18,016 nucleotides of DNA, from positions 1 to 18,016 of the forward strand of contig PMBV01000304.1 of assembly GCA_003153055.1 (NCBI GenBank), read 5' to 3'. Positions 1 to 7,608 of the stretch are shown here, in pieces. Position numbers and translations under genes: made by a program. Origin of the DNA: Myxococcales bacterium. GTDB lineage: Bacteria > Myxococcota > Myxococcia > Myxococcales > Myxococcaceae. Below the pieces are notes generated by a model. That model saw only the letters and a program-made list of their open reading frames with translations, did no database searches and was not told the DNA's origin. Within the stretch, counting starts at the first letter, position 1; each line of letters begins with the position of its first letter.

Positions 1-1811
1 TCGGAGCGGCGGTAGACGCAGCGCACGGTCGGCGTGCCCAGGCGCTTGGCCACGCGCAGGCAGTCCATCGCGGTGTTGCCCGCGCCGATCACAACCACGC
101 TCTTGCCCAGCGTGATCGGCGTGTCCACATAGGGAAATCTGTCACCGCCCATCAGGTTCACGCGGGTCAGGAACTCGTTGGCGCTGAAGACCTGGCCGGC
201 GAACTCACCGGGGATGCCGAGGAACGTCGGGGCTCCAGCGCCGACGCCGACGAAGACCGCGTCGTGGCCGTGCTCACCGAGGAGCTGCGCGACCGTGAAG
301 GTCTTCCCGATGACCTTGTTGGTCTCGATCTTCGCGCCCAGCGCCTTCAAGTGGTTCACCTCGCGATCGATGATCTCCCGAGGGAGACGGAACGAGGGAA
401 TGCCGTAGCGCAGGACTCCGCCCACGACGTGGAGCGCCTCGTAGATGGTGACCTCGAAGCCGAAGCGCAGCAAGTCTGCCGCGCAGGCCAACCCCGCCGG
501 CCCCGAACCGACCACCGCCACCCGCCCCGCCCCGCTGCGTCGCTGCTTCGGCATCCGAGGGCCGGCACCGTCGCCCACGAAGCGCTCCAGCCGCCCGATG
601 GCCACCGGCTCCACCTTCCGGCCGACGATGCACTGCGCCTCACACTGCGACTCCTGCGGGCAGACCCGGCCACAGATTGACGGGAACGCGCTGTTCTCGC
701 TGATGACTTCTCTGGCGCCTTCGAGGTCTCGCACGATGAGGTGGCGAATGAAGCGGGGAATGTCCACCGCGACTGGGCACCCGGCCACGCAGGTGGGCTT
801 GAGGCATTGGATACAGCGCTCGGCCTCCTTGAGCGCCATGTCCATCGTGTAGCCGAGGTTGACTTCTTTGAAGTTTTGCGAGCGCTCCACCGCGTTGCGC
901 TCGGGCATCGGCGTCTGCAGCGGCTCGAGCTCTTTGATTTTCTTGTAGTTCCGTTTCTCTTCGTCGAAGAGCTGCTTCTCGAGGTTGCAGAGGTGGGCGA
1001 AGTCCTCGGCGGCCCGCGCCTCCTGAGACTTGAAGCGGCGCTGCCGGGCGGTGAGCTCCTTGAAGTCCACCTGGTGGCCATCGAAGTCGGGGCCGTCGAC
1101 GCAAGCGAAGCGCACCTGCCCGTCGACGGTGACGCGGCACGAGCCACACATGCCGGTGCCGTCGACCATGATGGCGTTGAGTGACACCATCGTCTTGACG
1201 CCGAAGGGGCGCGTGGTCTCCACGCAGGCGTGCATCATCGGCAGAGGCCCGATGGCGACGACGAGGTCAGGCTTGTCTCGTTCGAGCACCTCCTTGAGGG
1301 CCTGGGTGACGAAGCCGGCCCTTCCGTAGCTGCCGTCGTCGGTGCAGACGATGACGGCATCGGAGTGCTTCTTGAAGCGCTCCTCCCAGAACACCAACTC
1401 CTTGCTCCTGAAGCCGATGATGGAGGTGGTGCGATTGCCGAGCTGCTTGAAGGCCCGGAGTTGGGGGTACACCGGGGCCACCCCGAGGCCGCCGCCGACG
1501 ACGACCACGTGCCCCACGTTGGCGACGTGTTGCGCTTGGCCCAGCGGCCCCACGAAGTCGAGGATGCTGTCGCCTTCCTTGAAGTCGTTCATCATCTCGC
1601 GCGTCGTCTTCCCCAAGGCCTGCACCACCATGGTGATGGTGCCGCGCTCGCGGTCGTAGTCGGCGACGGTGAGCGGAATCCGCTCCGAGGCTTCCCCCAG
1701 CCGCAGCATCACGAAATGGCCCGGTTTGGCGGCCTGTGCGATGTCAGGAGCCTCGACTTCCCAGAGGAAGGTCGTGGGCGTGAACACCTCTCGGCGGACG
1801 ATCTTGTACAT
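1..1811 (-). CDS. Fused NfnA/SudB-NfnB/SudA type flavoprotein (NADPH-dependent glutamate synthase-like), C-terminus off window
   Basis: The frame is open from ATG at 1811 to the left edge, about 603 codons, so the 3' end is missing. Residues 1-280 resemble the FAD/NAD-binding electron-transfer subunit of NfnA, SudB and PyrK. They carry a VVVGGGLGVAPVYP nucleotide-binding motif and a [2Fe-2S] site, DGTGMCGSC with Cys222 and Cys225, then Cys237 in FACVDGPDFDGH. From about residue 300 it resembles GltD/NfnB/SudA: CIQCLKPTCVAGCPV and CGRVCPQESQCEAQC (two [4Fe-4S] sites), an FAD motif VAVVGSGPAGLA, GGVLRYGIPSFRLP, and a second dinucleotide motif VVVIGAGNTAMDCLR. Known relatives act in NAD(P)H-ferredoxin electron bifurcation or as sulfide dehydrogenases; they are often annotated as bifunctional dihydroorotate dehydrogenase B subunit/glutamate synthase. 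No clear Shine-Dalgarno precedes the ATG. The physiological partner cannot be told from this sequence. Confidence 0.9.
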   Translation of the reverse strand, partial: MYKIVRREVFTPTTFLWEVEAPDIAQAAKPGHFVMLRLGEASERIPLTVADYDRERGTITMVVQALGKTTREMMNDFKEGDSILDFVGPLGQAQHVANVGHVVVVGGGLGVAPVYPQLRAFKQLGNRTTSIIGFRSKELVFWEERFKKHSDAVIVCTDDGSYGRAGFVTQALKEVLERDKPDLVVAIGPLPMMHACVETTRPFGVKTMVSLNAIMVDGTGMCGSCRVTVDGQVRFACVDGPDFDGHQVDFKELTARQRRFKSQEARAAEDFAHLCNLEKQLFDEEKRNYKKIKELEPLQTPMPERNAVERSQNFKEVNLGYTMDMALKEAERCIQCLKPTCVAGCPVAVDIPRFIRHLIVRDLEGAREVISENSAFPSICGRVCPQESQCEAQCIVGRKVEPVAIGRLERFVGDGAGPRMPKQRRSGAGRVAVVGSGPAGLACAADLLRFGFEVTIYEALHVVGGVLRYGIPSFRLPREIIDREVNHLKALGAKIETNKVIGKTFTVAQLLGEHGHDAVFVGVGAGAPTFLGIPGEFAGQVFSANEFLTRVNLMGGDRFPYVDTPITLGKSVVVIGAGNTAMDCLRVAKRLGTPTVRCVYRRS

Positions 1812-2335
1812 GGCCAATGATGAGCACAGACGCTCGTCTTCCGCGCCAACACCTTTGAATGCGTGGTCCTGTGGGACTAATGGGTCAGAACGATGAGTCT
1901 ACTTCGGCGAATACGTCGACCTGTGAGTGCAGAGTGTGCCACGGGAATCTCACTCGGGCCTGTTGATCCCGCCCCGCCAGCCCGTCTCGCGCCAAAGGGT
2001 CGCTGTCTCTCCACTGTCGTCGAGCAGACCGTTCACGCGCTCATGGTCGCCGACACCTGAATGCTGTGACTGGATTGTCGCTCAGTACAGCCGTCGCCTC
2101 ATGGGGCTTTGGCATACAGCAAGCCGGGACTGCCATGACGAACTCTCTCTCCGACGCCTCTACGAGTCCCGCGCGGTGGGCTTCGGCGCACCCTCTCCCA
2201 CCTGAGACGCGCCCGTTTGCGGGGCATTTCGCCGCTCCTTCAGGACTTTGGGCCGCGCCCCGAGCTTGAATCCCACCGCGCGCGATGACCAGGCTTGCTG
2301 TGCTAGGTAGGAGCCCTCTTAAGGAGCGAGCGACC
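1812..2335. other. Divergent intergenic region, no gene supported
   Basis: This 524-base gap separates the Nfn-like gene (leftward) from the GH44 gene (rightward), so it should hold both promoters. Base composition is less GC-rich than the flanking genes. A 92-codon plus-strand frame at 1927-2205 has no domain, no good ribosome binding site and coding-atypical composition, and I do not accept it. I see no convincing -35/-10 pair, riboswitch, RNA gene or strong repeat. The one clear signal is AAGGAG at 2321-2326, the ribosome binding site of the GH44 gene. Confidence 0.5.
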
Positions 2336-4084
2336 ATGGTCTCTGGAAAATGGATGCACTGTGCGCTGATCCTCACCCTAGGCGTAGCATTGGGTTGCAC
2401 CGGGACGGCGAACGGCACTTCTGACAACGGAGGAGTCGGTGGCGGGAGTGGGAGCGGCATCGGTGGCGGGAGCGGCGTCGGTGGTGGGAGCAGCGCGGGT
2501 GGCAGCAGAGGAGGTGGCAACGGAGGCGGCGGGGGCATCGACAGCGTGACCCCGTGGGTAGCGCTCGATGCGGGCACCCTCGTCAGCCCCAGCTCGACCA
2601 CCACCGTCACAGTGACGATTCCCAAGATGGCCCGGCCGGTCAGCCCGTACATCTTCGGGGTCAACGCGGGCAGCGGAACGGCGGCCAACAAATGCCGCGC
2701 CTTCCACGACGAGAAGCTGTTCCGCTTCTTCCGGCTCGGCGGGAATCAGTTCAGCACCTACAACTGGAAGACCGGAGTCTCCAACGGTGGAACCGACGGG
2801 AGCTGCAACACCAACTGGACAGCCTGTGGCATGTACAGCGCGTCGTCGTGCGCCAATGGAGCGGCGGTGGAGAACGCCCTGTCGTACATCGTCCGCGACG
2901 TCCCTCAGGCGGTGCTGATGATGACGGTTCCGCTGGCTGGGGCCATCGCCACTGGCTGCTCGGGCTCCGGCACCTTCGCCCAGCTCACCAATGGCGCGCC
3001 CAACTACACCCTCGACACGACCTACCAGACGGCCTTCATCGACGCGATGAGCGTCAGCCCCGATCCTCAGTTCAAGTGGTGGCAACTCGACAACGAGTTC
3101 GAGGGTTGGCCAAGCACCCACGGGCTCTCCAAGCCGGACTACCTCGAGGTCACCGGCAAGATGCTCTCCGCGGCGAAGTACCTCAAGTCGAAGACCAGCG
3201 CCGGGTGGAAGGTGATGGGGCCGGCGGCCATGTCCTACGACGGCATCATGACTGGCGGAGAGGATATGGACCCGGTGCTCAACTCCAACGCGTGGGTCGA
3301 ACAGCACGGTCCCTTCTCCGACTATTTCCTCAAACGATTCAAGGAGGCGTCAGACACCGCCGGGGTCCGGCTCCTCGACGCCTTCGACTTCCACTGGTAC
3401 CCACAGGCCTCGGGCTACCCTACCGTCAGCTCGACCACCACCAGCCCTACCACAGCCGGCGCTGCCATGGTGCTGGCCGAGCCGCGCAACCTGTGGGACC
3501 CCACCTACAATGACAAGGCGTGGGACACCGACGCGCTGGGGAACAAGCAATTCATTCCCCGGCTCCGCGCCGCCATCGAAGCCAACTTCCCCGGCACGGC
3601 CATCGGCGTCACCGAATGGAACCTCGGCTACACACTCAACGCGGTGGGGTTGGTCGCGCACGCCGACGCCCTCGGCCTCTTCGCTCGCGAAGGCGTCTCG
3701 TACGCCAACTACTGGGAAATGGCCGACGGCGACGTGGCGGTGCAGAGCGCCTTCGCGCTGTACCTGAGCTACGACGGCCACGGCGCGAGCTTCGGTGACG
3801 TCTACCTCGCGAGCAGCAGCACCGACGCCGACGTCGCCGTGCACCCTTCGTACGACAGGGCCAGCGGTGTGCTGAAGGTCGTCCTCCTCAACCGCTCGGC
3901 CTCGGCCAAGCAAGTGACGGTGGGGTTCCAGTCCTTCGCCCCGCTGACCCAAGCCGACGTGTACACGACCGCCGCCGCGTCGCCCTTTCGCCCGGCGTCG
4001 GTCAGCCACGCCACCGCCGTCACCGGTGGAGTGCTGTCCGTGTCACTCCCGGGATACAGCGGCACCATGGTGGTGGCGCACTGA
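2336..4084 (+). CDS. Secreted glycoside hydrolase family 44 lipoprotein (endoglucanase/xyloglucanase type)
   Basis: The start is ATG 2336, chosen because AAGGAG lies 9 bases upstream; an in-frame ATG at 2285 has no such site. The product is 582 residues. Residues 1-21 form a lipoprotein-type signal ending V-A-L-G-C (Cys21); Ala at -3 of the lipobox is slightly off consensus. A Gly/Ser-rich linker (about 30-65) follows, a common tether in myxobacterial surface lipoproteins. The rest matches GH44: SPYIFGVNAG, FFRLGGNQFSTYNWKTG, WQLDNEFEGWPSTHG with probable acid/base Glu254, FDFHWYPQ, and GVTEWNLGY with probable nucleophile Glu427. The C-terminal 90 residues look like the beta-sandwich usually attached to the GH44 barrel. 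Family members cleave beta-1,4-glucans such as xyloglucan, CMC or mixed-linkage glucan. It probably sits on the outer membrane for polysaccharide degradation. It converges with the hydrolase gene, leaving 9 bases. Confidence 0.9.
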   Translation: MVSGKWMHCALILTLGVALGCTGTANGTSDNGGVGGGSGSGIGGGSGVGGGSSAGGSRGGGNGGGGGIDSVTPWVALDAGTLVSPSSTTTVTVTIPKMARPVSPYIFGVNAGSGTAANKCRAFHDEKLFRFFRLGGNQFSTYNWKTGVSNGGTDGSCNTNWTACGMYSASSCANGAAVENALSYIVRDVPQAVLMMTVPLAGAIATGCSGSGTFAQLTNGAPNYTLDTTYQTAFIDAMSVSPDPQFKWWQLDNEFEGWPSTHGLSKPDYLEVTGKMLSAAKYLKSKTSAGWKVMGPAAMSYDGIMTGGEDMDPVLNSNAWVEQHGPFSDYFLKRFKEASDTAGVRLLDAFDFHWYPQASGYPTVSSTTTSPTTAGAAMVLAEPRNLWDPTYNDKAWDTDALGNKQFIPRLRAAIEANFPGTAIGVTEWNLGYTLNAVGLVAHADALGLFAREGVSYANYWEMADGDVAVQSAFALYLSYDGHGASFGDVYLASSSTDADVAVHPSYDRASGVLKVVLLNRSASAKQVTVGFQSFAPLTQADVYTTAAASPFRPASVSHATAVTGGVLSVSLPGYSGTMVVAH

Positions 4085-4093
4085 CCCTTCGTC

Positions 4094-4870
4094 TCACTCC
4101 GGCAACGCGGTGGTGAGAATCGTCTCGTGGGTGACACCAGGCAGCTCGGTCAGCCGCCCTCGAGCCCCGAGGCGGGCGGCCATCGCGTGGGCTTGCGTCA
4201 CCGGCAAGGTGGTGTCGGCCAGGCCGTGGAAGAGCCGCACCGGGCAGCGGACCTCAGCGAGCTCGGGCCCCGCCTCGTAGAGGTCTCCTCGAAGGAGCGG
4301 AGCCCAGGGCACCTGCGGCAGCATGGCAAGCTCCGAGCTGCCGGCCAGCAGCGTCAGCGAGCTCGGCGGAGTCCCTCGCCGGCTGAGCTCCGCGGCGACG
4401 TGCACCGCCAAGGGCCCGCCCAGCGAGAAGGCGTAGAGGCGGACACGCCCCGGGTCGACCCCCAGCGCACCGAAGATGGCCAGCGCGTCGGCGCGAAGGG
4501 CCGCGGGGGAGGGCTTGCCAGGCGAGCCGTCGAAGCCCCGGTAGGCGACCATCGCCAGGCCGACATCAGCCCCACCGGCGAGGCGCGAGAGGACCGATGC
4601 GCCGCTGGCGAGCTGCGCTGAGTCATTGCCGTGAAAGAAGAGGATCCACCCGGCGTCGGCCGAGGTCGGCTCGCGGCGAATCCCGCGCAAGCTGAGGCCC
4701 GGCTCGACCTCCACGTTCCACGGCGCGAAGCCCTTGAGGCTCGCTGTCTCGGTGGGACGACCTGCGGCGGCGTACGGGAAGCGCGGCACCCGAGGCCCGG
4801 TCAGCCGCCACGCCAACGGCCAGCATCCGACGACCGCCAGCCCCAACGCCACCTTGCTCCATCGCTTCAC
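4094..4870 (-). CDS. Alpha/beta serine hydrolase with N-terminal membrane or lipoprotein anchor
   Basis: This is the last gene of the acyl operon: 258 residues from a GTG start at 4870, with GGAG eight bases upstream. The first 24 residues have a basic n-region, a hydrophobic stretch and V-V-G-C at Cys16, so the protein is probably membrane-anchored or a lipoprotein. The fold is Bem46/FrsA-like: LFFHGND (oxyanion region, 77-83), AYRGFDGSPGKPS, nucleophile elbow AFSLGG with Ser149, HGLADTTLP with Asp219, and GVTHE with His248. All three triad residues are present. It may be a lipase, esterase or thioesterase; the substrate is unknown. The GTG overlaps the TGA of a short upstream frame as GTGA, and that junction copies the true end of the acyltransferase gene. 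Co-transcription with the acyl genes suggests it removes or edits an acyl group, which is inference. Confidence 0.82.
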   Translation of the reverse strand: MKRWSKVALGLAVVGCWPLAWRLTGPRVPRFPYAAAGRPTETASLKGFAPWNVEVEPGLSLRGIRREPTSADAGWILFFHGNDSAQLASGASVLSRLAGGADVGLAMVAYRGFDGSPGKPSPAALRADALAIFGALGVDPGRVRLYAFSLGGPLAVHVAAELSRRGTPPSSLTLLAGSSELAMLPQVPWAPLLRGDLYEAGPELAEVRCPVRLFHGLADTTLPVTQAHAMAARLGARGRLTELPGVTHETILTTALPE

Positions 4871-5036
4871 GGCAGGTTCTCCACGGCCCGCGCGGGGTCC
4901 ACGCCTCGTCGCTCATCCTGGGGGGCGCCGAATCGCTTCACGGAAGGGTCTCCACCGCGCGCGGGGTCTACGCCTCGTCGATCATCCCGGGGGCCGCCGA
5001 ATCGCTTCACGGTAGGGTCTCCACGGCACGCGCGGG
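4861..5036. repeat. Tandem triplication (about 70 bp) of the acyltransferase/hydrolase junction
   Basis: Three direct copies start at 4861, 4932 and 5001, each with ATCGCTTCACGG followed by AGG-TCTCCAC and CGCGGG. Copies 1 and 2 also share ACGCCTCGTCG and TCATCC. The spacings are 71 and 69 bases; copy 3 is partial and diverges after about 5036, inside the acyltransferase gene. Each copy contains the end of one gene and the GTG start of the next. The simplest reading is an original GTGA gene junction amplified twice by slippage or unequal recombination. The copies differ at only a few sites, so the event is fairly recent or constrained. Confidence 0.9.
4867..5010 (-). CDS. 47-codon bridging frame made by tandem duplication of a gene junction
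   Basis: Reading leftward from GTG 5010, the frame stays open for 47 codons to TGA 4869-4867. It has GTGA overlaps at both ends: with the stop of the LbH acyltransferase at 5007 and with the GTG start of the hydrolase at 4870. The predicted peptide is two 23-residue repeats, each starting VKRFG and containing RRGVDPAR. It ends PARAVENLP, nearly the same as the acyltransferase tail PARAVETLP. It is therefore built from copies of the acyltransferase 3' end and the hydrolase 5' end. A functional peptide is doubtful. A more likely role is to carry ribosomes across the inserted DNA so coupling to the hydrolase is kept. Confidence refers to the frame being translated. Confidence 0.4.
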   Translation of the reverse strand: MKRFGGPRDDRRGVDPARGGDPSVKRFGAPQDERRGVDPARAVENLP

Positions 5037-5564
5037 AGTACCGGCCACGCGCGTGTTGGGGGGCACGTCTTTGTTCACCAGCGCCCCGGGCATGACGATG
5101 GCGCCCTCTCCGACGGTGATGCCGGGGAGCACGATGGCGCGGGGGCCCACCCACGCACCGGCCTTGATGGTGACGGGGGCGCGGGTGACCGGCCCAGCGC
5201 GGTGCTGCGCCGGACCGAGCTCATGGGTGCTGGTGAGAATCATCACCTGGTGGCCGAGGGTGACTCCATCTTCGAGCGTGATGGTCGCCTCGAGGTCGAA
5301 GGTGCAGCCGACCTCGATGACGCAATCGCGGCCGACGACGAGGTTCTTCGTGAGCTGTGGCCCGCCGGTGAGGCGCGGCCGCCCGTGCACCTGGGTTCCC
5401 TCGCCGAGGCTGAAGCCAGCCTGTTGGAGGAGCCGGGCTCTCAGCCCGCTCGCCATTCGAGGAGGGATGAGGGCTCCGAGGGCGTTGGCGACCTCGACCC
5501 GCGGGTGCAGCGCCTCGAGCTCCTCGGAGAAGAGGCTCGACAACCTCGAGAACAGTGGGCTCAT
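5007..5564 (-). CDS. LbH hexapeptide-repeat O-/N-acyltransferase (catalytic His present)
   Basis: 185 residues from ATG 5564, which overlaps the ligase stop as ATGA. After a helical N-terminal region (about 1-50) there are imperfect hexapeptide repeats forming a left-handed beta-helix: VGRDCVIEVGC, ITLEDGVTLGHQVMILTSTH, VTIKAGAWVGPRAIVLPGIT and VGEGAIVMPGALV. The tail DVPPNTRVAGTPAR is typical of maltose/galactoside acetyltransferase relatives. His114 in TSTHELG is at the position of the catalytic His of that family. The enzyme would be a cytoplasmic trimer moving an acetyl or other acyl group from CoA or a carrier protein to a sugar or other hydroxyl/amine. With the ligase, SDR and carrier genes upstream, an ACP-bound donor is plausible. 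The C-terminal end lies in the triplicated junction repeat. Confidence 0.87.
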   Translation of the reverse strand: MSPLFSRLSSLFSEELEALHPRVEVANALGALIPPRMASGLRARLLQQAGFSLGEGTQVHGRPRLTGGPQLTKNLVVGRDCVIEVGCTFDLEATITLEDGVTLGHQVMILTSTHELGPAQHRAGPVTRAPVTIKAGAWVGPRAIVLPGITVGEGAIVMPGALVNKDVPPNTRVAGTPARAVETLP

Positions 5565-6907
5565 GGCGCGGGCTTCCTCATCTTCTTGAAGCGAGCGCTG
5601 AACTGCTGCTCCTCGGTCAGGGTGATGCGCACGGGAATCTTGAACGGCGCGAGGCGCTCCCGGCAGAACGCGTGGAGGCGCTTCTTAAAAGCAGGCAGGG
5701 GCTCGGGCGCGATGAGATTCACCCGCGCGGCGACGAAGTGCCCGGTGAGCGGACTCTTCTCTCCATACACAGCCACGTCGGCCACGTTGGGCAGCTGCAT
5801 CAGCACTCCCTCGACCTCGGCGGGGTACACCTTCTGCCCGCCCACGTTGATGAGGTCGGACACGCGGCCGAGAATCCGCAGGTACGGCCCGTCGGTCTCC
5901 ACCGCGTCTTGGGTGTTGAGCCAGCCGTCAGCGTCGAAGAGGTCGGGCGCGTTGAGGTAGCCGAGCATGGCCGTGGGAGTCCGCACCCAGAGGACACCGT
6001 CGCGAACCTGGGTCTCGAAGCCGTCATGACTGAACGAGAGCCACAAGGAGCCGTCTTGCCGCGACTTCGAGCGCAGCACGCCCAGCTCCGACAGCCCGTA
6101 GGTCTGCACCAGCTTCACTCCGGGGAAGACCTCGGCGAGCCGGCCGAGCGTCGGCAGCGACATGGGCTCGGTGCCGTAGGTGATGACCTTGAGCGACGAG
6201 AGGTCGTGCTCCCGGTACGCCTCGGACAGCAAGAGCAAGTTGAGGAAGGTGGGCGAGGTCGGCAGGGTGTGCACGCCGTGGCACTCGATGAGGGCGCACA
6301 CTCGCTCGGGGTCGCGGCTCGGCGTGGTGACGACAGTGCCCCCGTTCGAGAGCGTGTTCATCAGCGTGTCGATGCCGCCGATGTGGTCGAACAAGAGAAA
6401 GGTGAGGACGCACTTCTTCTGTCGTGGCGCGCGGAACTTCTCGAGCAAGGCTTCGAAGTCGTGCAGCACCGCCTTCGCGGCCCCCGAGCTCCCCGACGAG
6501 AAGATGACCAGGCCAGCGTGCCCCCGCGCCCGCAGCTTCAGGGTCAGGGGGTTGGTGACGGCGCGCTCATGGCGCTCGAGGGTGGCCACGTCGGCGTCGT
6601 CGATGCTGAAAGTGGCCTGGGCCTCGGCGATGGCGGCGAACTCGGCGCGGTGCACCCGCTGGCCCGGCGTCACCGGCACCGCGATGGCCTTCCGGTCGAG
6701 CAGCGCGAGAAGCAACGAGCACGAGCTGGGCGAGAAGGTGCCCTCGATGATGACCACCTCCCCCGCCCCAAGCTCGAGACGGTCGAGCTCGGTTCTCCAG
6801 CGCTCCACGCCGGCCAGCAGCTCGCCATAGCTGGTTCGCGCGTCGGCCCACACCAGCGCGGGCTCGCTCGTCCACTGCTGCATGCGGTCGAGGAGCCAGT
6901 GGGTCAT
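5561..6907 (-). CDS. AMP-forming acyl ligase (ANL superfamily), acyl-CoA/ACP loading
   Basis: 448 residues from ATG 6907, overlapping the SDR stop by 4 bases (ATGA). It is compact compared with the usual 500-550 residues of acyl-CoA synthetases. The ANL motifs are present in order: phosphate-binding A3 FSSGSSGAAKAV (136-147, a variant of the SGTTGKPKG form), A5 YGLSELG with Glu274, A7 GWLNTQD with Asp334, A8 hinge GRVSDLINVGGQKVYPAEVE (347-366), and a C-terminal A10-like FKKMRK whose Lys441/442 would be the adenylation lysine. It should adenylate a carboxylic acid and pass it to CoA or to the phosphopantetheine arm of the carrier protein encoded two genes upstream. The acid cannot be predicted. 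It lies in a run of overlapping genes, so tightly coupled expression is expected. Confidence 0.88.
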   Translation of the reverse strand: MTHWLLDRMQQWTSEPALVWADARTSYGELLAGVERWRTELDRLELGAGEVVIIEGTFSPSSCSLLLALLDRKAIAVPVTPGQRVHRAEFAAIAEAQATFSIDDADVATLERHERAVTNPLTLKLRARGHAGLVIFSSGSSGAAKAVLHDFEALLEKFRAPRQKKCVLTFLLFDHIGGIDTLMNTLSNGGTVVTTPSRDPERVCALIECHGVHTLPTSPTFLNLLLLSEAYREHDLSSLKVITYGTEPMSLPTLGRLAEVFPGVKLVQTYGLSELGVLRSKSRQDGSLWLSFSHDGFETQVRDGVLWVRTPTAMLGYLNAPDLFDADGWLNTQDAVETDGPYLRILGRVSDLINVGGQKVYPAEVEGVLMQLPNVADVAVYGEKSPLTGHFVAARVNLIAPEPLPAFKKRLHAFCRERLAPFKIPVRITLTEEQQFSARFKKMRKPAP

Positions 6908-7608
6908 GTGATGCCGCCGAGGTACAGCACCTGGCCGGTGATGTTGTCGCTGGCCGGCGAGATGAAGAAGTCACAGACGTTGGTGCAGTCTTCGTAGGTC
7001 CCCAGGCGCTTGATGGCCAGCCCCTCCACCACCGCGTCGACCTTCTCTTTCGGAACGCCGCGAATCATGTCGGTCATGATGGGCGTGGCGCCGAAGGAGT
7101 TGCAGGTGATGCCCCACTGGCCCAGCTCGAAGGCGAGGATGCGGGTCAGCGTCACCACGGCGCTCTTCGAGGCCGCGTAGATCGCCTCGCCAGCCAGGGC
7201 GATGGGGGCGACGATGGTGGTGAAGTTGATGATGCGCCCGTACTTGCGACGCATCATCACCTTGGCGGCGTCACGGCAGACGAGCATCGTGCCGGTGACG
7301 TTCACCTCGAGCATGCGGTTGGCCGTGGCCGCCGGAGTGAGGAGCACGTGGTTCATCGTCGCGATGGCCGCGTTGTTGATGGCGATGTCGATGCGACCGT
7401 GCCGCTTGGCGACGCCGCTGATCCACCGCTTGACGGCCTTCTCGTCGGCGACGTCGAGGTTGGCGTGAGTGTAGTTCTCGCCTTCCCAGCCCGCGTCGCC
7501 CCGGCTGCACCCTTCGACCAAGAAGCCGCGCTTGGCGTAGGTCTCGGCGAGGTGACGGCCGATGCCCTTGCGAGTGCCGGTGATGAGAACGACCCGTTGG
7601 TCGCTCAT
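6904..7608 (-). CDS. Short-chain dehydrogenase/reductase, FabG-like, with Thr at the catalytic Ser position
   Basis: 234 residues from ATG 7608, overlapping the carrier-protein stop as ATGA. Classical SDR features: TGTRKGIG cofactor motif (10-17); Arg36 in GCSRG after the second strand, which favours NADP(H); INNAA with Asn78 and Asn79; VNVTG with Asn103; and Y144-A-A-S-K148. The residue 13 before Tyr144, normally Ser, is Thr131 in NFTTIVAP. Thr occurs in some SDRs but is uncommon, so activity is probable rather than certain. Position between a carrier protein and an acyl ligase suggests it reduces a 3-oxoacyl-ACP/CoA or a related intermediate to the 3-hydroxyacyl form, as FabG does. A sugar substrate is the alternative. 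Confidence 0.87.
   Translation of the reverse strand: MSDQRVVLITGTRKGIGRHLAETYAKRGFLVEGCSRGDAGWEGENYTHANLDVADEKAVKRWISGVAKRHGRIDIAINNAAIATMNHVLLTPAATANRMLEVNVTGTMLVCRDAAKVMMRRKYGRIINFTTIVAPIALAGEAIYAASKSAVVTLTRILAFELGQWGITCNSFGATPIMTDMIRGVPKEKVDAVVEGLAIKRLGTYEDCTNVCDFFISPASDNITGQVLYLGGIT

Noticed and set aside
1927..2205. 92-codon plus-strand frame in the left intergenic region
   Set aside because: No ribosome binding site, no domain, Ser/Arg-rich translation and lower GC bias than real neighbours.
4861..5036. Possible CRISPR array
   Set aside because: Copies are directly adjacent with no spacers of constant length, only three are present, and they overlap coding sequence.
5555..6997. A 480-codon plus-strand frame opposite the acyl ligase
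   Set aside because: Antisense shadow of an ANL enzyme with all core motifs in the minus-strand frame.
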